Part shown: positions 1 through 10,878 of the stretch, in pieces
How positions within the stretch are numbered: the first letter of the stretch is position 1
Layout of the letters: each line of letters opens with the position of its first letter
From: Clarkia xantiana subsp. parviflora
Lineage: Eukaryota; Streptophyta; Magnoliopsida; Myrtales; Onagraceae
DNA length: 64,000 nt
Direction: 5' to 3'
Assembly (NCBI GenBank): GCA_036873135.1
Contig: JAPTYO010000014.1
Location: 21,846,952-21,910,951, forward strand
The notes under the pieces: model-generated
Told to the model about the DNA's origin: nothing
Databases searched by the model: none
The model's input: the letters and a program-made list of their open reading frames with translations, nothing else
Made by a program: the position numbers and the translations under genes

Positions 1-1054
1 TACCAAGCGCGCGTGCATCGACGCTCTAAGAAGAGGAGTAACACCTCTTGCTCAGAAACTAAGTATAATAGCAGCAGACACTAGGTGCAGCACTGCGCGC
101 ACAGCATCGCAAGCCACACACACCAACCACATTCATCAAAGTCCTTTGCAAGGACATTCAACCCAACGGACCAACTGTCCGCATACAAACAGCTAGGGAC
201 CCTCCCGCTCGGGAGTCAAAAATCCTTACGCTCATCAAAGGCCTAGGCCACCTACTAATCAAATTCTCACACATTTGTGCAAAGTGACACAGGTATTCAA
301 GCGCTCTACAAAGCGACAAGTTCAAGAGCTAAAGAAATCAGAGACGTACAAAATTGGTTATAATTACCAAGATGCCATCCGACCACCCTTCGATCAAATT
401 TTATCCTCAAAATGGCTCAAGGCTCCGGGGGCACATACAAGCGGTTCCTTACGAATCCTCTCTCGCAAACCAGGTAGCGGTCGCTAGACACACTCTACCT
501 TGGGGAAAATAAAGTAACGGTCGCTAGACGCACTCTACCTTGGGGAAAACCAAGTAGCGGTCGCAGGATACACTCTACCTTGAAAACGCCAGGTAGCGGC
601 AACAACATGGATAGGCAGTCGCCTTGCCGACCTTTGACCGACGCCATGGAAAGACACGTCGCCTCGCCAACCTCTGGCCTTCTCCTTACCTCGGAAACAT
701 CAAGTAGCAGTCGTGGAATGCACCCAACTTTGGAAAAACCAAGTAGCAATCACGGAACACACCCTACTCAGGGAAATCCCAGTAACCATCAACATGGGAG
801 ACAACTACATATCTACGAGACTCGTTAGTCTCCACTTATCACATAGCAAACACCCTGCGAGGGGGGCAACTCCCTGTTCATATCAACCACCATGACGACG
901 CCTACTATACGTCGACATCAAGCCTATAGTAACAACATGCATGGCAACAGACAAGGAAAAAATTCTAAGTGTTGGAACAAGCGCACACATACAAGCGCAC
1001 GCACACTCAGCTAGCACGCATATGGATGGTAGCATGGTCATGAAAGAAAGAGCC

Positions 1055-1330
1055 AATCAAGGAACATTTTCTAAGTGTTCCACCATCTCAGCAGTCGACA
1101 TGTGACGAGGTGTCGACTATCAAGGAACATTTGCTAAGTGTTCCACCGTGTCAGCAGTCGACATATGACGAGGTGTCGACTATCAAGGAATATTTTCTAA
1201 GTGTTCCACCATGTCTACAGTCGACATATGACGAGGTGCCGACTGTTAGTGAATTTTTCTAAGTGCCCCACCATGCCAGCAATCGACATATGACGAAGTG
1301 TCAACCACCAAGAAATACTTTCTAAGTATT
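1055..1330 (+). repeat. about 62-bp tandem repeat in element B
   Basis: Four to five degenerate copies, each with ctaagtgttccacc and a paired gtcgac motif around catatgacgaggt. The array is the reverse complement of 21177-21452 in C and resembles the larger 66-bp array of E, which also combines paired gtcgac motifs with acacttagaaaatatt. Confidence 0.75.
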
Positions 1331-2180
1331 TTCCTATGACGGCAATCAACGGCAGTCGACATAGATCAAACAACGACAACCAGGGTGACGAGTCATTAGG
1401 CTGGCGCTATCACGTCACTACAAGCACCTCTACTCCGGGGGCAATACTATATCAACAAGGGTCTCGACTCTCGACACATACGCTGCGAACATACTCCGTT
1501 CGTCAACGACGCGGCGGATGCATCACACCTCGCGGGCTTAGGACCCGCGCGATCGGGATACACGCTCCCTCATAAGTGTGTAGGTAACCCTTTACCTATC
1601 TCTATTTTTTCTAAGTCTTTTAGTACATGACTATGCATCTTTTACACATAAGTCATACACACGTCATCGGCATGCATTGCACACATCCATGATTTACATC
1701 CGTGACTTTTCATATCGTGTCCGTTGCATGTGATTTTCCAAACCCGGCATCATTTCATTCACCCAAAACCGTCGTCTCGCCGTTAAGACGGCTGTCTCGG
1801 ACGACGGGCTCCCGGAAACTACCATATTGCATGAAAAACATTTTATCAAGACTTGCATGATTTATTATCACTTTGATACATTTAGTCGTGGCATGAACTT
1901 TCCATATTGCTTGGATCATCGCACAAACCCGAAAAATTTCACGTGTGCTCACGCCTCATTTTCTCCAAAACCACATTTATCATATTACTTGTAGTCTGTT
2001 ATGCTACTAACCCGTCACGCAGTTATCAACCGTGATCATCTCAAAAACTAAGGCAAGAAGCTCGTCTGAGCCGCGCACATCCACCCTTGGTAGGTCAAAA
2101 CTCGAGGTGAGCAGACGACCCGCATCACGCGTATACCCTATCTTAAAATAGAGTTAAACAAAGGTCAAGCCATTATTTAA

Positions 2181-2192
2181 CTCGGGGGCAAG
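2181..2192 (+). promoter_or_regulatory. Polypurine tract of element B
   Basis: ctcgggggcaag sits immediately before the LTR start tgatgg. This is the expected primer site for plus-strand DNA synthesis and it sets the orientation of B. Confidence 0.75.
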
Positions 2193-2296
2193 TGATGGAT
2201 ATACGCATGATTCGGGCTCGGTTTTAATTATTCGGACCTCACACACGCACAAGAAACCCAATTTCGAGCTAACCGGGGTAAACCGGGCAAGTCGCG
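2193..2296 (+). repeat. Element B 3' LTR, left fragment
   Basis: Begins with tgatggatatacgc as in the C LTR (reverse complement) and stops at tcgcg, where element A is inserted. It continues at 13362. Confidence 0.85.
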
Positions 2297-3111
2297 TGTT
2301 TCGACCAAGTTATTGCGGACTGTCCGCTGAATAACTAGTCGGGATCTTCGGGTTGGATGTAAGCTAAATCCGCCTTCTAGTGTCGCGCGCGGGCTTTGGC
2401 TTTGTCCTTCAAATGAGGGCAAGTCTCTCTGGGTCTCTAGCGGGACGTCCGTCGGCACCTGCAAAGGAGCATTACCAAGCAGTCCCTGTGGAGAGGGGGG
2501 GGGGTGCTTGGCGTGCTCACTCCGACGCTCAACATCAGTAGTTTTCTAGAGAGAGAAAGAGAGGGTTTTTAGAGAGAAGTCAGAGCTTTTCCAAAGCTTG
2601 CCCAAAGTGATTTTTGGAATGAGTTGAAAATGTTCACCCCCAAGGTGGCTATTTATAGGCCATCTTGGACCGTAAACCGGTTTTGGCCCGGTTCAATGTG
2701 GAAATGTGAACCGGGATGCATGGGTAAGCTTTGGGAAAAGGGGCTCTGACGTGCGTCTCAGGCGGCTGTCACAAACGGGACGAGCGCGCCGCTGAAACAA
2801 AGGTCTCGGACACATAGGAGTTAGTGTAAAAATCGGGTCTCCGTATGCGTCCGAGGTAAAATGGGGGGTGTGCGCGACACCCCCCGGGTGTGGGGCTTAC
2901 CCGGAATTCTGGGTAAGCCTAGGCCTACCCGGAATTCCGGGTAAGCTTAGGCTTACCCGGAGATTCCGGGTAAGCCCCCCGGGGCGCCGGGCAAGTTCGC
3001 GACTTGCCCGGTTTACCTCGGTTAGCTCGAAATTGGGTCTTGCTAAGGGCCTCGTGCGAATATGAGGTCCGAATAATTAAAACCGAGCCCGGATCACGCG
3101 TATGTCCATCA
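2297..3111 (-). repeat. Element A 3' LTR (815 bp)
   Basis: On the plus strand it runs from tgtttcgacc to gtccatca (TG...CA ends). It matches 12375-13361 except that the palindromic repeat near 2890-2975 has about three units here and about eight in the 5' LTR, which explains the 172-bp length difference. Confidence 0.93.
2649..2658 (-). promoter_or_regulatory. TATA box in element A 3' LTR
   Basis: CTATAAATAG on the minus strand, at the same place as in the other A, B and C LTRs. It is the likely core promoter element of the LTR. Confidence 0.6.
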
Positions 3112-3123
3112 CTTGCCCCCGAG
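3112..3123 (-). promoter_or_regulatory. Polypurine tract of element A
   Basis: CTCGGGGGCAAG on the minus strand, directly before the 3' LTR start TGATGG, as in B, C and E. Confidence 0.75.
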
Positions 3124-3780
3124 TTAAACAATGGCTTGACCTTTGTTTAACTCTATTATAAGATAGGGAATATGCGTGATTCGGGCCGTTCGCTCACCTT
3201 GAGTTCTGACCTACCGAGGGTGGATGCGCGCGGCTCCGACGAATTCCTTGCCTTAGTTTTTGAGATGGTCACGCTTGATAACTGCATGAAGGGTTAGTAG
3301 CACAATAGACTACGAATAAAATGAAACGTATGATTGTTTGGAGAATTAAGGTGCGAGCACGCATGAAATTTTTCGAGCTCGTACGATGAACTAGTAAATA
3401 CGGAACGTTCATGATATGATTAAATGCATCAAAATGATAATAAATCATGCAAGTCTTGAAAAAATGTTTTTCGTGTAGTGCGATAGTTTTTGGGAGCTCG
3501 TCGTCCGAGACGGCCGTTTTGACGGTGAGACGACGGTTTTGGTTGAATGAAGTAGGGCCGGATTTTGGAAAATCACATGCAACGGCCCTAATATGAAAAA
3601 TCATAATCCCAACGCTTTCAAAAAGTTGAGGACATTTGAAATGACTTAGTTAAATTTGTCCAAGTCATTTGATAGTTAAAAACCCAAGCCATCAACAATT
3701 TAAAAAAATGAATGGTGGATAGGAATGTACCTCCTTGATGTATGGTACTTACCATGTTGTGTAGTCCCTTCTCCTCCATG
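3124..3780. other. Element A 3' untranslated region
   Basis: No gene is seen. Bases to about 3600 are homologous to the segment next to the PPT in B (about 1755-2180) and C (about 20327-20760), so this block is conserved across the subfamilies. The remainder is AT-rich and leads into the putative promoter of the antisense gene. Confidence 0.6.
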
Positions 3781-3784
3781 ATAG

Positions 3785-4994
3785 TTTATAAAACTATCAA
3801 CTTTTGAATTGGTAGTGGTGAGAGTTTTGGAGGAGCTAAGGTAGGGATTTTGGGAATTCACTTTTGGGTGCAAGGGAGACACCATTTCGGCCGGCCACCA
3901 CCAAGGGCATCACCGGCGGCGCCAGGGCGGAGCAGCGGCGGTGGAGCGGCGGCGGCAGGCGGCGGATCCGGCGGCTGTGGCGGGGGCGGCTGCAACCTTT
4001 GTGGTTCGATTTTGAGCCCGATTCGATCCGGTTTCGAGTCCTTTTTGTCGAGCATCGATTGGTAACGTCCTCCACTCCCTTTTCTTGAAGTTAATTAGGC
4101 CTCTAGGGCTGCACATTTGAACTTCAATAAGGTGCCTTGTAGGTGTTTGATAAAATGCATGAGTGAAGTTTTTGCTTGATTTTCAAAATTTGCTTTTGGC
4201 TAAGCTCTAGGTGTAAATAGATAGAGTTAGGGATAGCGAACTCCCTTTGTGAAGAGGTCCCTAGGTTCCGACCAACCGAGGGGAAATCGCGGGGGTTTGA
4301 AATCGGAGTTTTTTGAGCGAAAAGCTTGACCCCTTGTATCTTGATACGGGTGACTTGGAATGATGTCCCTTATTGTGATAAAGCCCCCTTGATTGTTTGT
4401 GAGTGGATAGCCATGCCCCCGGAGCTTAGGTGATTGCTTGGTAGTTTGCCTTCATTAGTGGCTTAGTTGGCCCGAACGTCTTCGGGATGTTCGAGGAGGG
4501 GTAAGTCCCTCTGTGGCTTGAAAGGGGCTTGCTCGAGCTCATTTTAACTGGTTGTATGTGCCCCCGGAGCCTTGGGCCATTCCAAGGATGAGATTTGATC
4601 AAAAGGTGGTCGGATGGCATTTTGGTAATTATAACCAATTTTGTATGCCTTTGATTTCTTTAGCTCTTGAATTTGTCGCTTTATAGAGCGTTTGAATACC
4701 TGTGTCACACTGCACAAATGTATGAAAATTTGATTAGTAGGTGGCCTAGGCCTTTGATGAGCGTAAGGATTTTTGACTCCCGAGCGGGAGGGTCCCTAGC
4801 TGTTTGCATGCGGACAGTCAGTCCGTTGGGTTGAATGTCCTTGCAGAGGATTCTGACAAGTGTGGTTTAATGTGTTGCTTTGGTTTTTGACTGAGTTGGT
4901 ACGTGGTTTTTGCAGGGGTTGGTCGACGAGCTTGCAGGCGCTCGACTCTGATACTTAGGATATTCTCAGAAACTGTCACTCTCGAACTGCTGAC
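3785..4994 (+). promoter_or_regulatory. Putative promoter, 5' UTR and leader intron of the antisense gene in element A
   Basis: A TATA-like tttataaaac at about 3787 is followed by a very GC-rich stretch (about 3890-4010), a possible donor gtaacg at 4061-4066, roughly 850 bp without a clear ORF, and a pyrimidine-rich acceptor ttttgcag near 4914, about 80 bases before the ATG at 4995. This is the layout of a plant 5' UTR exon plus leader intron, but no transcript evidence is available. The 72-codon Gly-rich open frame at 3850-4065 is probably a by-product of base composition. Confidence 0.35.
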
Positions 4995-7436
4995 ATGAGT
5001 GAGTCTTCAGATCCCTTTCTTTGCACATATTACTTTTCTTGTGATGGTTTGGCGATAAGCGAGGACACCCCCCTTTTACTTCGACTCGATTTTCCCGGGA
5101 CAGGTGTTAGCCACGAAGCCATCGCGATGACCCAGACCTATCCTCCCAACCGTATCACGACGGAGGAGTATGTGGAGAGCGTAGATAAGTCAGGGGTCTG
5201 TCCTATTTCTGAAGCATACTTCCCGTTTGACGTATGCAAAGAAGTCGAGGTTGGCTCAGTTACTGTCCCTCCTGCGGACTTAGATGTGGTGTACACTGGA
5301 CAGATAGAGGAGGGTTTGCGTTTTCCTTACTGCAAGGATCTTGTCTGCTTGTGTCGCCATTTCCGTATCTCGCCCCTTAACCTTTCCCCTGCTGCCTTTC
5401 ACGCGTGGACCTGTTTTCGCATTCAGTGTCACAAGCACTCGTGGGCTTATTCCTTGATTCTCTTCCGGACTTTTTACCGTCTGGAGCGGCGAGACAAATC
5501 AGGGTTGTCCACCTTCTGCAGTCGGTGGCCTTGTCTTTCCTCGTTCGATCTTGGGGGCGCCAAGTGGAAGCCGAGCGGGCGGTTTGCCACCCCTTACCCT
5601 CGCTCGCAGGAATGGCAAAATCACTATTTCTTTGTGAGCGACGTCGGGACCAAGTGGGAGACGTGTCACGTCCTGGAGCGTGACCCTGTTCCTTCCTTGT
5701 CCGAGTATACCTCTCAGGATGAGAAGGCCTTTCGCGAGATCTTTCGCGACAATCAGGCGGGGGTTATAGTCCCTTTGACTCAGGGTTCTGAAGAGGAGTT
5801 GCTTGCCGCAGGCCTCATCGTATCTTCTTCCCCGGGTGTCTTGGTATGCCTTCGAATTTTTATAACCCTGTTTTATGTTATCCTGTAGGTTGGTTTCTTA
5901 ACAAGCAGCCGGCCTTGCAGACTGATGCTGCGCGAGGGCTCCCTGTTGCTGCTCCGGCCCCTGCTGACAGGTCTCGCCATGGGAGAGGAAAGGGACCTAT
6001 GGGTAAAATACTTCTTCCTTCTTATCATTCTCGGCTGTGTTCCGTTTGTAGTTCCAATATTTTCTTTTCCCTGTTTGTAGGTCGCGTGTCTGCTGAGAGG
6101 GAGCGGGCGGAGCCCGTTACTGACTCTTCCCGGCGTCCTTCCACCAAGAGGACCGATGCTGCGGCGCGTGCCTCGGGCGATCCTAAGCGCTCGAGAGTTG
6201 AGGGGACGTCTGTTTTGCCTTCTCGTGATAAGAGGAAGCAAGTTGCTGAGCGCGTCCCTCCTGCCCCCGGGCCGAGGCATGGGACGGCGGACGAGGTCCC
6301 CCCAGGTTCACGTATATCTTCGCGTGACAAGAGGAAACATGTTGGTGAGCGCGTCCCTCCTGTCGCTGAGCCAATGCATGTGATGGAAGAGGAGATTCTC
6401 CCTGCATCAGGTTTGTGAAATCTCTTTCTATGTACTTAGCATGTTTTGCTTGTATGATTGCTTATGTTTGTGCTTTGCAGATATCCCTCCACTTCCTTCG
6501 CTTCGTAGAAGTGATCTTGTTCGTCGTTTTGAACGTGACGTTACAGATGGTGTGTGGGTGCCCTATTCGGGTACGCGCCTTCGCTTTCCTAAGGATGCGT
6601 CCTTGAGCATTCTTGAAGTTGGCGTTCGGGTGGTGCAGAGGTCTGTTCCTCCTGCCGATCGGAAGGAGTGCCCCCGAACTCTGCTAGTGCGCGCGCCTTT
6701 GTGGAGGAGAACATCGGTGTCTTCGCTCCGGTGAATGTTTATTCCTCTTGGGGTTGATTTGCTCATTGTTGCGCTTGTTTTGATGATTGTACTATTTTTG
6801 ATGTAGGTTAATGCTGATATTGCCAACTTATCATCTTTTGTCATCGAGCTGTCCGATGAGAAGGATCAGCTTTTGGAGAGCCATGAGGAGCTGGTTAAAG
6901 AGCAAGTCTCTTTGACTGAGGATGCGAAAGGCCATGCTGGTGAGCTTCTCATACTATCTGAAGCGCTTGCCTCGAGTCAGTCTCGCGTTGCCGAGATCCA
7001 AGATCAGCTGTCTGCTGTGAGAAGTCGGATGGCGCTTCGGGAGGGGGTGCGAACTGTCGAGTTGCAAAGGGCGAGGGAGGATGGCATATCGGAAGGCAAG
7101 GCCGGCGCTTTTAAGCGGTACCCTCAGAGTGAGCCTTTCCTTTCTGCCGTTCAGGCGAGTTACGGATCTTTGAAGAAGGAGTTTCTTGATGACTTCGTTC
7201 CCCTGATGCATCGCCTTGCCCCCCATTTTCCATTTGAGAAGTTGGATTCTCCTGGTGTTATTGGTTTGAGTGATTTGGGGGGGGCTTCCACTCTTCAAGT
7301 GGAGGATACCATTAGTGCGGATGGTGAGCCGATGTTTAGCTTCGAGCGGGATGCTGATATCTTTGGTGATACTCCTGCCTGTGATCCCTTTGCTACTGAT
7401 GACTGCGAGGTTGACGTGCGCCATCTCCTTGACTAG
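4995..7436 (+). CDS. Antisense accessory gene of element A (Transposase_28-like, five candidate exons)
   Basis: Encoded opposite to pol, as the accessory antisense ORFs of Tat-lineage elements are; their function is unknown. Candidate exons are 4995-5835, 5889-6002, 6081-6410, 6481-6730 and 6807-7436, separated by short GT-AG introns of 53-78 bp; the first three joins keep the frame. Exon 1 (about 280 aa) resembles the Pfam Transposase_28 'putative gypsy type transposon' domain, with GLRFPYCKDL and a later W..HYFFVSDV block. Exon 3 is basic and carries a repeated block of about 27 residues (SRDKRK..ERVPP). Exon 5 is a coiled coil followed by an acidic tail. Within exon 4 the best frame changes near 6640-6670, so this copy is probably broken or has another intron. 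ATG 4995 is the first start in the domain frame. Confidence 0.6.
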
Positions 7437-8413
7437 GTCGATATGGCTTCTTTGTATGTTTGTTTGTTTCCTTGCATGCGTAGTATTTTGGCGAAAGACT
7501 TGTTTGGAGCCTGCCTGTCGTTTTGGTATTTGAATTTGCTATCGTAGACCTGTTTGGTTTTATATATATATATGCTTGACATGAATGCATTAGATAGATG
7601 TGATATCTGAATATCTCCTTGTTATTTTAGTTATAACATAGGATTGTAGAGTGCGGGTAGGTTAGTATGTCCGACCCTTGCATTTGTTTGTGAGGGAGGA
7701 TTCCTAATGATCCGCTCATCCCTCGTTTTTTGGCAAGGATGTGAATAGATTAGTGCGTTCACATCCTTGTATGCTGGCGAAGTGTGGATAGATTAGTACG
7801 TCCGACACTTGCATTTGTTTGCGAGGGAGGATTCCCAATGATCCGCTTATCCCCCGACTTTTGCAAGGATGTGAAATAGATTAGTACGTTCACATCCTTG
7901 TATGATGGCGAAGTGTGGATAGATTAGTACGTCCGACACTTGCATTTGTTTGCGAGGGAGGATTCCCAATGATCTGCTTATCCCCCGACTTTTGCAAGGA
8001 TGTGAATAGATTAGTACGTTCACATCCTTGTATGATGGCGAAGTGTGGATAGATTAGTACGTCCGACACTTGCATTTGTTTGCGAGGAAGGATTCCCAAT
8101 GATCCGCTTATCCCCCGACTTTTGCAATGATGAAGATACTTCGACTCCTTGTATGCGTCGAGCGTCCTTTGTTTTGGTGTGAAGTGATGAGCCTTGTATA
8201 TGTTGGCTTGTTGTCACTGTTGTTGTTTTGATGCCTTGGTTGTGAGCTTAGGCGTTGTACGTGAGTTAATAGTGTGCCTACAAGAGATTTGAAATTTGTT
8301 AGACATAACTTCATTTGATGCATAAGTATGGAGTTACATATCTCCTTCTTTTGAAGTACTGAATACTAAAGAGCTTGATACGACAGTTTTTAGTTCATGG
8401 TTTCCACTCTTGT
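7437..8413. other. Spacer between antisense gene and pol stop in element A
   Basis: The two genes are convergent here. The stretch holds the 130-bp array described separately, a short TA run near 7561-7572 and no ORF that I trust. Confidence 0.6.
7650..8127. repeat. 130-bp tandem repeat in element A (about 3.6 copies)
   Basis: The unit contains ggatgtgaatagattagta, a second gtggatagattagtacgtcc block and gaggattcccaatgatccgc. Copies begin near 7736, 7867 and 7997 with a diverged partial copy before them. The same unit occurs about six times in C at 24181-24998. Short open frames in the array repeat at 130-bp spacing and are not genes. Confidence 0.9.
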
Positions 8414-10822
8414 TTATGCGTGGAACTTCTTCAAGTGTCCCCCACTGAAAGTGTTAGGAAATTCGTTCCCGTCAACATCTTGAATGCGATATGCGTTAAT
8501 GTATGGAACTGCTATTATCTTGTAAGGGCCTTCCCATTTGGGGGACATCTTGTTGATTTGGTCCAAGTGTGAGAATTCGTTTCTTCTCCAGACCATTTCT
8601 CCCACATGGAATTGTCGCGCCTTGACCTTTCTGTTGTAATATCTGGATGTGGCTAAGCGCATCTTTGCTTGAACTTGTTCTGATTTCCATCTCTGTTCGT
8701 CTGCTAATTGAAGGTCAAGGCGTCTTTCTTCCTCATTGGCTTGGGGGTCAAAATGTGTCGTTCTGTATGAAGAGACGGCGATTTCGATAGGTGCTACTGC
8801 CTCTGATCCGTAGACCAAGCTAAAGGGTGTTTCACCCGTTGACTCCTTGGGTGTTGTGCGGACAGCCCATAAAACACTACTTAGCTGGTCCACCCAACCT
8901 CCTTTTAGAGCATGGACTCTCTTTTTTAGTCCATCCAAGACTATCTTGTTTGCTGATTCGACCTGGCCGTTTGTCTGTGCATGGTGCACTGATGCAAAAC
9001 GGTGGTCTATCTTGAGGCGTTTGCAGAAATTTTGCATATTTCCACTTCTGAATTGGGCACCATTGTCGCTAATGAGTATCTTCGGGACACCATAGCGAGC
9101 CACTATGTAGTTTCGAATGAAGTCCATGATTTGTGCGTCTGTGATGCGTGCTAATGGTTTAGCCTCAATCCATTTTGAGAAATAGTCGATTGCGACGACT
9201 ATGAATTTTGCTTGGCCCTTTGACTTTGGGAGTGGGCCGATCAAGTCAATGCCCCATTGTGCGAATGGCCATGCGCTTGCAATTGGGCTTAGTTTTGCTG
9301 CTGGAGCTGTGATGTTCCTTGAATATAACTGGCATGCTTTGCATTCTGCCACCATGCTTGTTGCTTGAGCTCTCATTGTTGGCCAATAGTAGCCTAAGTT
9401 CAATGCTTTGCGGATCAATGCGCGAGCTCCTTCGTGTGAGGCAGCCATTCCTCCATGGAGTTCTTCTAGTACTGTTGTTCCTTCTGTGCTTGTGATGCAC
9501 TTTAGGTAGGGTGTAGAATAACCCTTTCTGTAAAGCTGCCCTTCGATCAAGGCGTAGTTTACGGCTACCCTTTCGATCTTGTTTGCTTGGGTCTTGTCTC
9601 GTGGTAGGATCCCTCCAGCGAGATATGCTTGGATTGGTGTCTTCCAAGTTTCCTCTTCGTCAATGGCCATTACCTCCAATTGGTCTATGACGGATATTAT
9701 CCTGTTTTCCACAAAGTGTGTCTTTTTGTCTTGTTCATTGTTTTGGGCATACTTGCTTAGAGCATCAGCCTCCTGGTTTTCTTCTCGTGGGACGGAAGTT
9801 ATGTCGAAAGTTTTGAAACTTTCTACCAACTCCTTTGCTTGTGTCAAGTATTTCTGCATGTTTTCGGACTTTGCAGTGTATTCTCCTTTGACCTGGTTGA
9901 CGACCAGTTGTGAATCACACTTTACTCGTAAGTGTTCTACTCCAACTCCTTTGGCTATCCTGAGGCCTGTAATCAGAGCCTCGTATTCTGCCTCATTGTT
10001 TGTCGCTCTGAATGTTAAGTTCAAAGCGTACTTCAAGGGGTCCGAGCCGTCGGGTGGGATTAGTAGTAATCCTGCCCCCGCGCCTCCGGTGTTGGATGAT
10101 CCGTCCGTGTACATTTCCCAAACTTCTGCGGGTGGGACATCTATCTGGACTTCCTCTTGTGGCTCCGGCTCGATCCCTGTGGATTCTGCTATGAAGTCTG
10201 CCAAGGCTTGCCCTTTGATGGCTGTTCGCGGAGCGAAATGAATGCGGAATTCACTTAGCTCTACCGACCACTTTGTCAACCTTCCTGACATGTTTGGTTT
10301 TGCAAGGATGTGCTTCAGAGGCTGGTCTGTCAGGACCGTTATTTCATGCGCGTGGAAGTAAGGCCTTAGCTTGCGTGCGGCTATCACGAGCGCGTACAAG
10401 TGTTTCTCGATTGGTACGTAATTGACTTCATATTTGGCCAGTGTTTTGCTTACGTAATAAACTGGGAGTTGGGCTCCTCCTTTTTCTTTTATTAGCACAG
10501 AGCTGACCGCCGTGTTACTAGTTGATATGTAGAGAAAGAGAGGTTCCCCTTGAAGTGGCTTTGCTAGTCTTGGGAGCGTCTTCAAGTGTTGTTTGAGTTG
10601 TTGGAATGCTTCTTCACAAGCATTTGTCCATTCAAACTTCTTGTTTGCGCGTAACACTTCGAAGAACGGGAGGGCTCTGTCACCAATTTTGGCTAGGAAT
10701 CTGTTCAGGGCTGCAAGGCGCCCGTTGAGTTGTTGTACTTCTTTATGTTTTGTTGGGGAGGCCATTTCTTCAATTGCCTTCACCTTTTCGGGGTTTGCTT
10801 CAATGCCCCTTTCGCTCACCAT
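8414..10822 (-). CDS. Element A pol, C-terminal part: RT connection, dual RNase H, integrase
   Basis: An 802-codon frame. Residues 1-90 continue the RT thumb. Residues 93-190 are the Ty3-type RNase H. An additional RNase H follows, with YTDGSS (Asp240), NNEAEYEAL and EADALSK, the second RNase H characteristic of the Tat lineage. Integrase has a complete zinc finger (His456, His463, Cys494, Cys497) and a D,D35E core (Asp526, Asp586, Glu622), then a C-terminal region ending in GGHLKKFHA. It is separated from the upstream RT frame by a break near 10823-10890, so the ATG at 10822 is only the first Met after the break. All visible catalytic residues are present. Confidence 0.9.
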   Translation of the reverse strand: MVSERGIEANPEKVKAIEEMASPTKHKEVQQLNGRLAALNRFLAKIGDRALPFFEVLRANKKFEWTNACEEAFQQLKQHLKTLPRLAKPLQGEPLFLYISTSNTAVSSVLIKEKGGAQLPVYYVSKTLAKYEVNYVPIEKHLYALVIAARKLRPYFHAHEITVLTDQPLKHILAKPNMSGRLTKWSVELSEFRIHFAPRTAIKGQALADFIAESTGIEPEPQEEVQIDVPPAEVWEMYTDGSSNTGGAGAGLLLIPPDGSDPLKYALNLTFRATNNEAEYEALITGLRIAKGVGVEHLRVKCDSQLVVNQVKGEYTAKSENMQKYLTQAKELVESFKTFDITSVPREENQEADALSKYAQNNEQDKKTHFVENRIISVIDQLEVMAIDEEETWKTPIQAYLAGGILPRDKTQANKIERVAVNYALIEGQLYRKGYSTPYLKCITSTEGTTVLEELHGGMAASHEGARALIRKALNLGYYWPTMRAQATSMVAECKACQLYSRNITAPAAKLSPIASAWPFAQWGIDLIGPLPKSKGQAKFIVVAIDYFSKWIEAKPLARITDAQIMDFIRNYIVARYGVPKILISDNGAQFRSGNMQNFCKRLKIDHRFASVHHAQTNGQVESANKIVLDGLKKRVHALKGGWVDQLSSVLWAVRTTPKESTGETPFSLVYGSEAVAPIEIAVSSYRTTHFDPQANEEERRLDLQLADEQRWKSEQVQAKMRLATSRYYNRKVKARQFHVGEMVWRRNEFSHLDQINKMSPKWEGPYKIIAVPYINAYRIQDVDGNEFPNTFSGGHLKKFHA

Positions 10823-10878
10823 AAATCCCAGGATTTTGCCTGACCGTACCCCGAAAGCGCACTTTGCGGGGTTTAGTC

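Larger units (their letters stand above)
1..2192 (+). other. 3' internal region of element B, non-coding with tandem repeats
   Basis: The stretch has no convincing protein gene. It contains short repeats around 483-600 (variants of the block gtagcggtcgc plus a cactctacctt tail), an array of about 62 bp at 1055-1330, and a final 600 bp that is also conserved in elements A and C. The short open frames here appear identically on the opposite strand in C and look like chance frames. Confidence 0.7.

Noticed and set aside
3850..4065. Gly-rich 71-codon ORF and opposite frames in the GC-rich block of A
   Set aside because: Several frames on both strands are open because of base composition; more likely an untranslated leader.
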